A stretch of 64,000 nucleotides of DNA from Pseudoxanthomonas sp. GM95. Lineage in GTDB: Bacteria; Pseudomonadota; Gammaproteobacteria; Xanthomonadales; Xanthomonadaceae. Numbering within the stretch: the stretch's first letter is position 1; each line of letters opens with the position of its first letter. The notes beneath the pieces were generated by a model. The model was not told where the DNA came from and did no database searches. It saw only the letters and a list, made by a program, of their open reading frames with translations. Positions 36,695 through 47,953 of this stretch are shown here, piece after piece. The DNA is taken from positions 496,001-560,000 of the forward strand of contig NZ_FOAX01000002.1 of assembly GCF_900109775.1 (NCBI RefSeq), given 5' to 3'. The position numbers were made by a program, and so were the translations under genes.

Positions 36695-38629
36695 TCAGGG
36701 CGCGTGCGTACCGATGTGGGCGTCTAGGAAGGTTTCCAGCGTCTTGAACCAGGCGATGTTGTTGTCCTCGCCGTAGAAGCCGTGGCCTTCGTTGGGCACT
36801 GCCAGCCACTGCGGCGGATTGCCGGCCTGGGTCAGTGCTGCGCGCATCGCCTTGGCCTGGGCAAACGGCGCGCGCTGGTCGTCTTCGCCGTGGGCCAGCA
36901 GCACCGGCACCTTGATCTTCGCGGCCAAAGTGACCGGGGAGTTGGCATCCAGCTCGCTCTCGCTGCGGCCGATCACGCGTTGCAGGTAGCGGCGGCCCGA
37001 TTCGGTCGTCTTGATGTCGCCCTTGCTGTACATCATGTCCAGGTCGTAGACGCCGGCCATGCCCACGGCGCACTGGAACAGCTCCGGGGCGCGCGTGACG
37101 GTCATCATGGCCGAGTAGCCGCCGAAGCTGCCGCCGTAGACGCAGATCCGCTTGGGATCGCTCATGCCCTGGTCGATCGTCCAGCGCACGCCGTCCAGCA
37201 GGTCGTCCTGGATGCGCGTGCCCCATTTCAGGTAGCCGGCCTGTTCGAAGGCAGGCCCGCGCCCGCTGCCGCCGCGATAGTTGACCTGCAGCACCAGGTA
37301 GCCGCGGCTGGCCAGGAACTGCGCATCGGTGTCGAAATCCCAGTCGTCCTGCACGCCGTGCGGGCCGCCATGCGGTACCAGCACCATCGGCAGCGTGCGT
37401 GGATCGGTGATGCCGGCGGGCAGGGTGAGGAGGGCTTCGAGCTGCTTGCCGTCACTGGTGGTGAAGCGCATCGATCGGCGCTCACCCATCTGCGCCGGAT
37501 CGATGCCCTCGCGTTCGGTCAGCAGGCGGCGCAGCTTGTTGTCGGCACGGTTGAGCAGGTACCAGGCGCCGGGATCCTTGTCGCTGGTGATGGCGATCAG
37601 GATGACCTGGCCGTCCTGGCTCTGGTTGATGAACTCCACGCGCTTGCCGGGCAAGGCCTGGGTCAGCTGCTGGTGCAGCTGCGCGTCGGGCGAACTGCTG
37701 TCGAAGTAGGTGAATTTCACCGCGCCGCGCCCGGTCCTGGCGGCGAAGGGCACGCCGGGCACATGCGTCCATTGCAGGCTGCCGACGCTGGCGAAATCAT
37801 CCTTGGCCAGCACCTGGATGTTGCCGCCCTGCACGTCGCTGCGGATCAACTGGGCCGGGCCGTCGTCATGGGTGCGCCAGCCATAGACCTGGGTGTCATC
37901 GGGCGAGAATGCGAACGGGCTCCACAGGTCATGGCCTGAGGTGGCGATCGGCTGCCAGCCGTTGCCGACCGCCCGATAAATCAGTGGGTTGTCGTCGACG
38001 TCGGTGCCGATGGCAAAGCGCGCCTTGCCGGCATGGTCGAGCACGAAATCCAGGTCGGGCTTGTCGATGTCGGCGACCAGGTGGAAGGAGAGCTTCTCGC
38101 TGTCCACGTCGTAGACCATCGAGCGACGTGTCTCCCACGAGAGCTGGCGCAGGTAGAAGTGCCCGTTGGGCACCTCCGGCACGCCTTCGATATAGCCGAA
38201 GCCACGGTCCAACGAGGCCATGCGCGCGCGCTGCTCGTAACCGTAGACGTACTTCTGGTTGGTGCCATCGAAGTTGCTGGCGATGATCTCGCCCATGGGG
38301 CGCGGCTGCTCCAGCGTGCCGACCTTGCGGCCCTTGGCGATCACCAGGCGCTGGTTGCTGACCCATTCCACCTGGTAGGCCATTTCGAACCGCGGGAACT
38401 TGAGCAGCGCGGTCTGCGTCATGTCCGCGATGCGGTAGACCGCCAGCGCCGAAGCGCCCTTGTCCAGGTCCATCGACACCGATAGGTATTTGCCGTCCGG
38501 CGAGAGCCGCGGCGCGCTGAGTTTGCTGAACTTGGCAAATGCCTCCACCGGCACCTTTTCCGCGGCCAAAGCGCCCAGGCAGGCGCTGCCCATCAGCGCG
38601 GCCAGGATGGCCCGCGTCCATGCATGCAT
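36695..38629 (-). CDS. Secreted S9 (prolyl oligopeptidase-type) serine peptidase
   Basis: 644 residues with a signal peptide (about 1-23, LGALAA-EKV). An N-terminal beta-propeller (SAPRLSPDGKYLSVSM and similar blades) covers about 30-390, and an alpha/beta hydrolase domain follows. Catalytic triad: Ser in YGGSFGGYSAMM near 500, Asp in HGEDDQRAPF near 580, His in NEGHGFYG near 615. GGPHGVQDDW forms the oxyanion region. AGGGGACA precedes the ATG at 38629. Likely a periplasmic dipeptidyl/oligopeptidase; substrate unknown. Divergent from the hydroxylase-sulfotransferase gene. Confidence 0.92.
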   Translation of the reverse strand: MHAWTRAILAALMGSACLGALAAEKVPVEAFAKFSKLSAPRLSPDGKYLSVSMDLDKGASALAVYRIADMTQTALLKFPRFEMAYQVEWVSNQRLVIAKGRKVGTLEQPRPMGEIIASNFDGTNQKYVYGYEQRARMASLDRGFGYIEGVPEVPNGHFYLRQLSWETRRSMVYDVDSEKLSFHLVADIDKPDLDFVLDHAGKARFAIGTDVDDNPLIYRAVGNGWQPIATSGHDLWSPFAFSPDDTQVYGWRTHDDGPAQLIRSDVQGGNIQVLAKDDFASVGSLQWTHVPGVPFAARTGRGAVKFTYFDSSSPDAQLHQQLTQALPGKRVEFINQSQDGQVILIAITSDKDPGAWYLLNRADNKLRRLLTEREGIDPAQMGERRSMRFTTSDGKQLEALLTLPAGITDPRTLPMVLVPHGGPHGVQDDWDFDTDAQFLASRGYLVLQVNYRGGSGRGPAFEQAGYLKWGTRIQDDLLDGVRWTIDQGMSDPKRICVYGGSFGGYSAMMTVTRAPELFQCAVGMAGVYDLDMMYSKGDIKTTESGRRYLQRVIGRSESELDANSPVTLAAKIKVPVLLAHGEDDQRAPFAQAKAMRAALTQAGNPPQWLAVPNEGHGFYGEDNNIAWFKTLETFLDAHIGTHAP

Positions 38630-38688
38630 TGTGTTGTCCCCTGTCAGGTCAATCCCCGTCGCGAAGATTAGCGCAGTGCGATGGCGCA

Positions 38689-38702
38689 TGACACAAATGT
38701 CA
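38689..38702. promoter_or_regulatory. Palindrome in the 264-bp divergent region
   Basis: TGACA-CAAA-TGTCA, arms perfect, 60 bp upstream of the S9 peptidase start. Operator candidate. The rest of 38630-38893 shows no gene. Confidence 0.35.
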
Positions 38703-38893
38703 GGCGTGGGCGCATGGGCCTTGTGCGGGCAGGTCGGCTTCTGCTTTACCGCTCGCTTCCGGACGCGAGCGGCCTGACATAACGCACGCGCCACGGCAGC
38801 GCTCGGACCTGGTTTCGGGTTTGGACTGGCGCCGTCGATGGCCGCCGGCGCGGCGCGATACCATCGTGGTCGGATCCGCTGCCGTCCTTGCGC

Positions 38894-40777
38894 ATGAAAT
38901 TGCAATCGCCGTTCTTCCAGCTTCCCGTCCAGCTCGACGCGGAGGTCTTGCGTGCGGAAGTCGCAGCGCTGACGCCTTCAGCCTGGCTGGAGCAGGCCGA
39001 TGGCAGCGCGTTGCTGCGCCTGGTCAGCAAGCATGGCGACCCCGCGCTGGAGGCTGCTTCGGGCACGATGCAGGCCACGCCCTGGCTGCACGCTCTGCCT
39101 TACGTGCAGGAAGTACTGGCCGCGCTTGGCGCCACCTGGGGTCGCGTGTGGCTGCTGCGCGTGCCGGCCGGTGTGCAGCCTGCGGCGAGGGTCGAATCGG
39201 CGTACTACCACCGCGAACGCATGCGCCTGCACATCCCAGTAGAGACTGCGGACGACGTCGTCATGGACCTGGATGGTGATGCGGTCCAGATGTTGGCCGG
39301 CAGCGCTTGGGTCATCGATACGTGGCGGCCGCACCGGCTGATTGGTTCGACAGAAGCAACCTGCATCCATCTGCTCGCCGATACCGTCGGTGGCGCGCAT
39401 CTGTGGGACCTGCTGGTGCGGGCGCGCTCGCCCGGGCGGCGCAAGGTCGTGGCCTGGGCGCCCGAGCGCATCGAACCGGAGACCGCGCATCGGGTCGCGC
39501 TGCGTTTCGAGACCGCCAATGTGCCGTCCGTGATGACGCCCTGGGAGTTGCGCGAGCACCTGATGTTCCTGCTGGCCGAAGCCGTCCAGGATCATCGCCT
39601 GCCTGCGCTGCAAAGCATCCTGCTGCGGTTCTCGCGGCACTGGCAGGCGCTATGGGCCGCCTACGGCACCGACGCTGCCGGCGATGTGTCTTATCGCGCG
39701 CTGCTGGATTCGGTGCGTGCCGAATGCCTGGCGTTGGACCTGGACGGCATGACGCTGCGCAACGGACTGGACTTGTGGCCGACCCTGGGCGAACAGGTCT
39801 TCGAGGTCGCGCTGGGCGAAGGCGCGCGCAAGCCGGTGGGCAAGGCCAAGGCGGCCAGCCGCCGCAAGCGCGCCACGCCCGAACTGGAAACAACCCTGCT
39901 CAGGGCGGGCGATGCGCTCGACGCGCCCCGCCCCGCAGGCGTGGTCGCGCCCGCGCTGCAGGTCCGCCAGCCACTCTTCATCGTCGGGGTGCCGCGCTCC
40001 GGCGCGCAGCTGCTGCTCAGCACGCTGGCGCAATCGCCGGACCTGGTCACCGCCGAAGGCGACACGCAGCGGGTGATCGAAGGCGTGCGTCGCCTGTCGC
40101 CCAAGCAGCGCGACCAGTACGACAACCGCCTGCTGGCCGAAGACGCGCTGGGCGAAGTCACCCGGCGCCTGCGCCAGCGCTTCACCAAGGGCCTGCGCGA
40201 TCGCGACGGCCGCCGTGCGCAGGGGCCGGATGTCCGCCTGATCCAGGCCGGCAGCAAGCAGGCGCTGCGGATCCCGTTCCTGGCCCAGCTGTACCCGGAC
40301 GCGCGCTTCATCTACCTGCATCGCGAGCCACACGAGGCGCTGGGCAGCATGCTCAACAGTTGGAAATCGGGTCGCTGCATCACCTACCAGGCGCTGCCGC
40401 AGTGGGAAGGGCTGCCTTGGTCGTTCGCGCTGACCCCGGACTGGCAGCGCCTGTCCGGGCGCTCGCTGGAGGACATCGTGGCGGGGCAGTGGAGCGCGAT
40501 CGCCGACTGCATGCTGGGCGACCTGGCCGAGCTGCCGGGCGAGCGCTGGATCGGCGTCGACTTCGATCGCCTGCTGGCCGATCCGCAGGGGGAAGTTGAG
40601 CGCCTGGTCCGCTTTGCCGGCCTGGCCTGGGATCGGGAACTGGGCATTGTCCTGCCGCGCCGCGACAGGCCCTTCAGCGCCAGTGCCGTGGCCTCGGCCC
40701 GCCAGCGCGGAGCACGCATCGCCGAAGCGCACCCCGAGCTGGTTGCGCGCGCCTGGCAGGCGTCGCTGCACGGTTGA
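38894..40777 (+). CDS. Aspartyl/asparaginyl beta-hydroxylase-like domain fused to a sulfotransferase-like domain
   Basis: 627 residues. The N-terminal part (about 1-175) resembles the Fe(II)/2-oxoglutarate AspH family: YYHRERMRLHIPVET gives His113 and DTWRPHRLIGS gives His147, the two iron ligands. A middle region (about 180-350) ends in a basic Ala/Lys/Arg linker. The C-terminal part (about 355-627) has the PAPS 5'-phosphosulfate loop VGVPRSGAQLLLS (364-376) and the 3'-phosphate region ARFIYLHREPHEALGSMLNSW. No signal peptide, so it acts in the cytoplasm. Start at ATG 38894; a TTG two codons earlier is possible. Hydroxylation followed by sulfation of one product is inferred from the fusion only. 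The acceptor is unknown. Confidence 0.8.
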   Translation: MKLQSPFFQLPVQLDAEVLRAEVAALTPSAWLEQADGSALLRLVSKHGDPALEAASGTMQATPWLHALPYVQEVLAALGATWGRVWLLRVPAGVQPAARVESAYYHRERMRLHIPVETADDVVMDLDGDAVQMLAGSAWVIDTWRPHRLIGSTEATCIHLLADTVGGAHLWDLLVRARSPGRRKVVAWAPERIEPETAHRVALRFETANVPSVMTPWELREHLMFLLAEAVQDHRLPALQSILLRFSRHWQALWAAYGTDAAGDVSYRALLDSVRAECLALDLDGMTLRNGLDLWPTLGEQVFEVALGEGARKPVGKAKAASRRKRATPELETTLLRAGDALDAPRPAGVVAPALQVRQPLFIVGVPRSGAQLLLSTLAQSPDLVTAEGDTQRVIEGVRRLSPKQRDQYDNRLLAEDALGEVTRRLRQRFTKGLRDRDGRRAQGPDVRLIQAGSKQALRIPFLAQLYPDARFIYLHREPHEALGSMLNSWKSGRCITYQALPQWEGLPWSFALTPDWQRLSGRSLEDIVAGQWSAIADCMLGDLAELPGERWIGVDFDRLLADPQGEVERLVRFAGLAWDRELGIVLPRRDRPFSASAVASARQRGARIAEAHPELVARAWQASLHG

Positions 40778-40779
40778 GG

Positions 40780-40813
40780 AACAAGAAAGGCGCCCGGAGG
40801 CGCCTTTCTTGTT
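40780..40813. terminator. Bidirectional intrinsic terminator
   Basis: 15-bp perfect stem AACAAGAAAGGCGCC (40780-40794) with GGCGCCTTTCTTGTT (40799-40813), loop CGGA. Lies between the convergent fusion gene and ppa. Confidence 0.9.
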
Positions 40814-40833
40814 TGAACCCGTGAAGCCGAGCC

Positions 40834-41373
40834 TTACTTCGGGCTCTGCTGCGCGTCGCGTTCGATGGCTTCGAGCAGGATCTTCTTGGCCTCGTCGGCG
40901 CCGCCCCACCCGTCGAGCTTGACCCACTTGCCCTTCTCCAGGTCCTTGTAGTGCTCGAAGAAGTGGCCGATGCGCTCCAGCCAGTGGCCGCTGACCTGGG
41001 CGATGTCATTGATGTGCGAGTAGCCGCTGAACACCTTGTCCACCGGCACGGCCAGCAGCTTCTCGTCGCTACCGGCTTCGTCGCTCATGCGCAGCACGCC
41101 GACCGGGCGGCAGCGGATGACCGAGCCCGGCACCAGCGGCAGCGGCAGCACGACCAGCACGTCGGCCGGGTCGCCGTCGCCGCACAGGGTGTGCGGCACG
41201 TAGCCGTAGTTGCAGGGATAGCGCATGGGCGTGGACAGGATGCGGTCGACGAAAATCGCGCCGGACTCCTTGTCCACCTCGTACTTCACCGGCTCGGAAT
41301 CCTTGGGGATTTCGATGATGACGTTGATCTCTTCCGGCGGGTTCTTGCCGGTGGGGACGCTGCCAAGGCCCAT
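40834..41373 (-). CDS. ppa: Soluble inorganic pyrophosphatase (family I)
   Basis: Hydrolyses PPi to phosphate with Mg2+, in the cytoplasm. 179 residues, the usual bacterial hexamer type. Metal-site DGDPADVLV near 65-73, the signature [12 protein letters not shown] just before it, and the C-terminal [14 protein letters not shown]. Downstream of, and on the same strand as, the membrane H+-PPase gene (203 bp gap holding two GC-rich hairpins). Confidence 0.97.
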   Translation of the reverse strand: MGLGSVPTGKNPPEEINVIIEIPKDSEPVKYEVDKESGAIFVDRILSTPMRYPCNYGYVPHTLCGDGDPADVLVVLPLPLVPGSVIRCRPVGVLRMSDEAGSDEKLLAVPVDKVFSGYSHINDIAQVSGHWLERIGHFFEHYKDLEKGKWVKLDGWGGADEAKKILLEAIERDAQQSPK

Positions 41374-41576
41374 GTACTGCTCCAGTGTGAGGTTTGGTCG
41401 AAAGTGGGCCGCATTCTAGCGCAGGGCTGTTGCGACGCAGCAGTGAACGTCGGCGGGAACCGCTCAGGGAAGCGGTTTCTGCCGGCGCTCGCGTTCAGGC
41501 AAGGCGCTTGCCGGAGGCGGTCGAGCCCGCGGCAAGGCCGCGGGCGTTGGCGCGCGCAAGGCGGGGCGGAGCCCGC

Positions 41577-43613
<2,037 letters not shown>

Positions 43614-43820
43614 GACCCCTCCCAAGGCTGATGGATGGCGGCCTTCGACCGAGCTGGGCGATGCCGCGTCTGGCCGCGTGTGCTTGCAATGCGCAGCGGG
43701 CCGGGCCTGAGTGTAGGCCGCCGGCGGATGGGGTCATGACGCACTGCCGCGATGGCTGCGCAACGCAGGCGTGGGGTGCGTGCCGTGGCGTCGGCACGCG
43801 CAGGCCTTGCGGCCGGAGAA

Positions 43821-45008
43821 TCAGGCGGCGACGGAGATCCTGGGGTCGCCCAGCACCACAGAGGCTTCATCCGGCTGCGGCGTCGCGAGATCGCTGTCGA
43901 GCTGGCTGGTGGGCGTGGCGATGGCGTGGGCCAGCATGTGCAGGGTGACGCCTTCCCAATCCAGCACCTGGCTGTTGTCGATGCTGTCGCGATCGTGCGA
44001 CAGCGCGTTGCGCAGCGCGGCCACGATGCTGTCCTCCGAGCCCGGGACATAGGCGGCCATGTGCGCACTGCGCGCGGCGAAATCTGGCGCGATGATCGGC
44101 AGCCTGCAGTAGGTGTACTGGATCATCTTCATGCTCGACTGGCTCAAATAGTCGGCATTGGGCGCGGGGCGATACGGCGCGATGCCAGCATCGGCGTGCT
44201 GGATGTAGGGCGTGATGGTGGCGAAGGGTAGTTCGCCATGCGTGACCACGTTGGGCAGCACTTCATCCAGGCGCGCCTGCTTGCCGAACAGGTGAAAGTT
44301 CACCGACGGCTCGGCCTTGGCCATGGTCGTGATCGCGTCGGCATCGAACAGCATGTCGCCCACGCTGACCACGTTGCGCGTGCCCGCCGGGTAGGGCGAA
44401 GCGCTCGGCGCATCGAACGCCAGCTTGTCCAGCCCGTGCGGGATGTACTGCACATTCCGCGCGGTCGGATAGTCGGCCACCATCACCTCGGCCGGCACGC
44501 GCACCAGGCTGAAATACGGCAGCGCGGCGCGCTCGGCTTCCAGGATGATCGGGTGGTAGTGGAGCGTGGCAATGCGGTCGCAGACGCTGTAGACGAAGCT
44601 CGCCTTGGGGAACTTGCGCGCCAGGGTCGGCACCAGGCACAGGCCGGCGCCGTTCTCCACGATGAACACATCGGCGTCGCTGATCCCGTCCAGCAAGTCG
44701 CGCGACAGCAGCTGCGGATACAGCGCGAACAGCGGCTTGGTCAGCGCGTCCAGCGCGGCCTTGCCCAGCGACATAGGATGGAACAGCGGCCGCCACAGGA
44801 ATTTGCGCACGCGCGGGGCGACGTCCTTCCACGCATTGAACGGGCCCTGGAACTGGCGGCCCTGGCGCTTGAGCTTGGTCAGCGGACTCATGCCGATGGT
44901 GACGAACTCGACCTGGTCGCCGCGGCGCGCCAGCACATCGCTCCAGAAGTGGAAATCCACCTTGCGGGCGGACGTGGCCTCGTGGACGGTGAGCATGACG
45001 ATCTTCAT
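43821..45008 (-). CDS. GumK-like glucuronosyltransferase (GT70 family)
   Basis: 395 residues, GT-B fold. Strong resemblance to xanthan GumK: VGDMLFD (216-222), YIQHADAGIAPY (268-279), SSMKMIQY (291-298) and YIPHGLD match GumK segments, and Asp144 in YSVCDRIATL lines up with the GumK catalytic Asp. GumK moves glucuronic acid from UDP-GlcA onto a lipid-linked mannose at the inner membrane. Here it stands alone without other gum genes, between hppA and a secreted protein. Acceptor unknown. The C-terminal 30 residues are less conserved. Confidence 0.85.
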   Translation of the reverse strand: MKIVMLTVHEATSARKVDFHFWSDVLARRGDQVEFVTIGMSPLTKLKRQGRQFQGPFNAWKDVAPRVRKFLWRPLFHPMSLGKAALDALTKPLFALYPQLLSRDLLDGISDADVFIVENGAGLCLVPTLARKFPKASFVYSVCDRIATLHYHPIILEAERAALPYFSLVRVPAEVMVADYPTARNVQYIPHGLDKLAFDAPSASPYPAGTRNVVSVGDMLFDADAITTMAKAEPSVNFHLFGKQARLDEVLPNVVTHGELPFATITPYIQHADAGIAPYRPAPNADYLSQSSMKMIQYTYCRLPIIAPDFAARSAHMAAYVPGSEDSIVAALRNALSHDRDSIDNSQVLDWEGVTLHMLAHAIATPTSQLDSDLATPQPDEASVVLGDPRISVAA

Positions 45009-45253
45009 GGGCGATGTTCCTGCGACGCTTGGGGGAATGACGTCCGGGCAGCGCGCCGCGCTTTCACATTCGTGGCGCCGGCGACCGGGGTCTCTCCAAA
45101 GAACGCAGGCTCGCCGGGATGCCGGTCACATCGCGCGGTTAAATCGGCGTGGGTGGCGCGTGAGGGCGCACAGGCGACGGCGGCGCGCGCGATGACCTGT
45201 TCAGCTACTGCGTGGCAGCCTCCGGCGGTCTTCCCCTTTCCTGGAATCGTCCG

Positions 45254-45766
45254 ATGCCCAGCTTCCTCGTCCGATCAGTCGCCCTATCGCTTGCCGTGCT
45301 GCCGTTGGCGGCCCTGGCCCAGGACACGCCGGAGATTCAGCGCCCGGTTGGCGCCGCCCAGGCAAACGGTGTGCTGCACACGCTGCGCCAGATCCCCGAG
45401 GCCTGCACCCGGTTGGAGGGCACCTTCACCGGCGATGCGGCCAAGCCCTACGACATGAAACTGGTGCGGACCAGCCCCAGCTGCCAGGCGCGGGCGGTGT
45501 TCATGGACTACGGAAAGGTCCAGCCCAGCGTCGCCAAGGGCTGGAAGCTCAACGACATCATCAAGGTACCCTCGGCCAGCTGCAGCAGCCAGCAGGCGGT
45601 GGTCCATGTCTGGCGGAAGCCGGCCGGTCAGGAGCTGAAGCTCGACGGCCAGGACCGCGCCCGCATCTACCTGGAAGACGCCAAGGCCCAGGCCGCCGCC
45701 GGCAAGCTGGCGGCGCTGCCGGCGTATGCGGCGCAGCTGGAAATCGAAGGCAAGGCCTGCCGCTAA
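45254..45766 (+). CDS. Secreted protein of unknown function
   Basis: 170 residues. A clear signal peptide (about 1-22, PLAALAQ) is followed by a mature part with five cysteines (EACTRLEG, SPSCQAR, SASCSSQ, GKACR region), likely disulfide-bonded in the periplasm. No enzyme motif seen. The ATG at 45254 is at the signal peptide start. Single gene, divergent from the GumK-like gene and convergent with pfp. I do not recognise a named family. Confidence 0.75.
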   Translation: MPSFLVRSVALSLAVLPLAALAQDTPEIQRPVGAAQANGVLHTLRQIPEACTRLEGTFTGDAAKPYDMKLVRTSPSCQARAVFMDYGKVQPSVAKGWKLNDIIKVPSASCSSQQAVVHVWRKPAGQELKLDGQDRARIYLEDAKAQAAAGKLAALPAYAAQLEIEGKACR

Positions 45767-45778
45767 GGCGTGCAGGTG

Positions 45779-45806
45779 ATGGCGAGGCGCATGCAGGCCT
45801 CGCCAT
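45779..45806. terminator. Hairpin between convergent genes
   Basis: ATGGCGAGGC (45779-45788) pairs with GCCTCGCCAT (45797-45806), 8-base loop, no T-run. Weak terminator candidate for both flanking genes. Confidence 0.5.
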
Positions 45807-45820
45807 CTAAGGCGTGAAAC

Positions 45821-47077
45821 TCAGCCTTCCCAGGCCGGCAGCTTCTTCTTGATCGCCACGTTCTTCAGCGTCACGTACTTGGGCAGACCGTCGCTGCCGT
45901 AGGGCAGGGGCGCCTCGCCCTTGATCAGCGGCGCCAGGTAGGTGCGTGCCTTGGCGGTGATGCCGAAGCCGTCCTTGCGGATGAAGCTGGGCGGCATGGT
46001 TTTCTCGTGATTGGCGACCTTGGACAGCGGCGCCGGTTCGATTTTCCAGCGATACGGGGCATCGGCGCTGCGCACGATCACCGGCATCACCGCATTCATG
46101 CCTTTCAATGCGTACTGCACCGCGGCCTTGCCCACGGCCTGGGCCTGGGCCCAGTCGTTCTTCGAGGCGATATGCCGGGCCGAACGCTGCAGGTAATCCG
46201 GCAGCGCCCAGTGCACCTTGTAGCCCAGTGCGTCCTTGACCTTGCCAGCCAGATACGAGGCCACGCCACCCAGCTGCGCGTGGCCGAACGCATCGGTGCC
46301 GCCGCCGGCATCGGCGACGAAGCGGCCATCGGCGCTGCGGATGCCTTCGCTGGCGACGACCACGCAATAGCCGACTCTTTTCACGACCTTGTCGACCTGG
46401 GCCAGGAAGACGGCTTCGTCGTAGGCGCGCTCGGGGAACAGAATGATGTGCGGGGCTTCATCGGGCGTGGCGCCCGCCAGGCCGGCCGCGGCGGCCAGCC
46501 AGCCGGCGTGGCGGCCCATGGCTTCGTAAACGAAGACCTTGGTGGAGGTCTCGGCCATCGCAGCCACGTCCAGCGCGGCTTCGCGCACCGACACGGCGGT
46601 GTACTTGGCGGCCGAACCGAAGCCCGGGCAGGTGTCAGTGACCGCCAGGTCGTTGTCGATGGTCTTGGGCACGCCCACGCAGGTCAGCGGATAGCCGAAG
46701 GCCTGGGCCAGCTGCGAGACCTTCCAGGCGGTGTCGGCCGAATCGTTGCCGCCGTTGTAGAGGAACCAGCGCACGTGGTGCGCCTTGAGCACGTCGAGCA
46801 GGCGTTCATAACGGGCGCGATCGGCTTCCAGCGACTTGAGCTTGACCCGGCAGGAGCCGAACGCGCCGCCGGGCGTATGCGCCAGGGCGGCGATGGCAGC
46901 CACCGACTCCTTCGAGGTGTCGATCAGCTCCTCGCGCAGCGCGCCCAGGATGCCGTTGCGGGCCGCCAGGACCTTGATCTTGCGGCGCCGGGCTTCGGTG
47001 ATCACGCCGGAAGCGGTGGCATTGATGACGGCGGTGACGCCGCCGGACTGGGCATATAGAAGAGTGGATTCCACCAT
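45821..47077 (-). CDS. pfp: Pyrophosphate-dependent 6-phosphofructokinase
   Basis: Reversible phosphorylation of fructose-6-phosphate with PPi. 418 residues. The phosphoryl-donor determinants are of PPi type: GGNDS (109-113) with Asp112 where ATP enzymes have Gly, and PKTIDND (137-143) with Lys138 where they have Gly. GRHAGWLAAA and FPERAYDE complete the substrate site. AAGGCGAGACG precedes the ATG. Xanthomonas campestris has been shown to use a PPi-type PFK. Two other pyrophosphate enzymes lie within 6 kb on the same strand. Confidence 0.94.
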   Translation of the reverse strand: MVESTLLYAQSGGVTAVINATASGVITEARRRKIKVLAARNGILGALREELIDTSKESVAAIAALAHTPGGAFGSCRVKLKSLEADRARYERLLDVLKAHHVRWFLYNGGNDSADTAWKVSQLAQAFGYPLTCVGVPKTIDNDLAVTDTCPGFGSAAKYTAVSVREAALDVAAMAETSTKVFVYEAMGRHAGWLAAAAGLAGATPDEAPHIILFPERAYDEAVFLAQVDKVVKRVGYCVVVASEGIRSADGRFVADAGGGTDAFGHAQLGGVASYLAGKVKDALGYKVHWALPDYLQRSARHIASKNDWAQAQAVGKAAVQYALKGMNAVMPVIVRSADAPYRWKIEPAPLSKVANHEKTMPPSFIRKDGFGITAKARTYLAPLIKGEAPLPYGSDGLPKYVTLKNVAIKKKLPAWEG

Positions 47078-47211
47078 CGTCTCGCCTTGGGGTCTGGACC
47101 GGATGGGGTAAGCTTCCCATATCGATGCGAGAACCGTGTTGGCGCCGCCCGCAGGCTGGCAGCCCGGTTCCGCTCCCCCGATTTCCCCATTGAAATGTTT
47201 GGAGTGACACG

Positions 47212-47784
47212 ATGCGACTGGTTCTTTTGGGACCGCCCGGCTCGGGCAAGGGCACGCAGGCCACGCGCCTGAAGGACTTCCTCAAGGTCCCGCACATCTC
47301 CACCGGCGACCTGCTGCGTGGCGAAGTGGCGGCCGGCACGGAGCTGGGCAAGCAGGCCAAGGCGGTGATGGATGCCGGCAACCTGGTGTCCGACGACATC
47401 CTGCTGGGCATGCTGGAATCGCGCCTGGCGCAAGGAGATGTGGCCAACGGCTTCATCCTGGACGGCTACCCGCGCAACCTGGCCCAGGCCGACGCGCTGG
47501 GCAAGCTGCTGGAACGCATCGGCCAGCCGTTCGACGCCGCCGTGCAGCTGGAAGTGCCGAGCGAGCTGCTGGTCGAGCGCATCGCCGGCCGCGCCCAGGC
47601 CGAAGGTCGCGCCGATGACAATCCGGAATCGGTCCGCAAGCGCCTGCAGGTCTACACCGACAGCACCGCGCCGGTGATCGGCTTCTACAAGGATCAGGGC
47701 CGCCTGACCGTGGTCGATGGCGTGGGCGAGCTGGACGAAGTCACCCAGCGCCTGACCGACGCACTGGCGCCGGCCAAGGCCTGA
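47212..47784 (+). CDS. adk: Adenylate kinase, short type
   Basis: Interconverts ATP+AMP and 2 ADP. 190 residues: P-loop GPPGSGKGT (7-15), STGDLLRGE AMP site, DGYPRN. The LID is short and lacks the zinc/extra insertion of 214-residue enzymes, as usual in xanthomonads. Divergent from pfp. Confidence 0.97.
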   Translation: MRLVLLGPPGSGKGTQATRLKDFLKVPHISTGDLLRGEVAAGTELGKQAKAVMDAGNLVSDDILLGMLESRLAQGDVANGFILDGYPRNLAQADALGKLLERIGQPFDAAVQLEVPSELLVERIAGRAQAEGRADDNPESVRKRLQVYTDSTAPVIGFYKDQGRLTVVDGVGELDEVTQRLTDALAPAKA

Positions 47785-47806
47785 ACCCAGGCTTCAGCTG
47801 CGAGAA

Positions 47807-47834
47807 AGAAGGCGCCTTGAACGGCGCCTTTTTT
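47807..47834 (+). terminator. Intrinsic terminator of adk
   Basis: AAGGCGCC, loop TTGAAC, GGCGCCTT followed by a run of six T in all. Confidence 0.92.
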
Positions 47835-47953
47835 CATGGCGCACTTCCCTGTGCGCCACCCTTCGCGCGGCTGCGCGGTGAAAAACGCCTGCCCCGCCGT
47901 TTTTCCTTGCGCCTGGGTCGTGCCCCGCGGCGTGATCGGCGACAATCGAAGCC

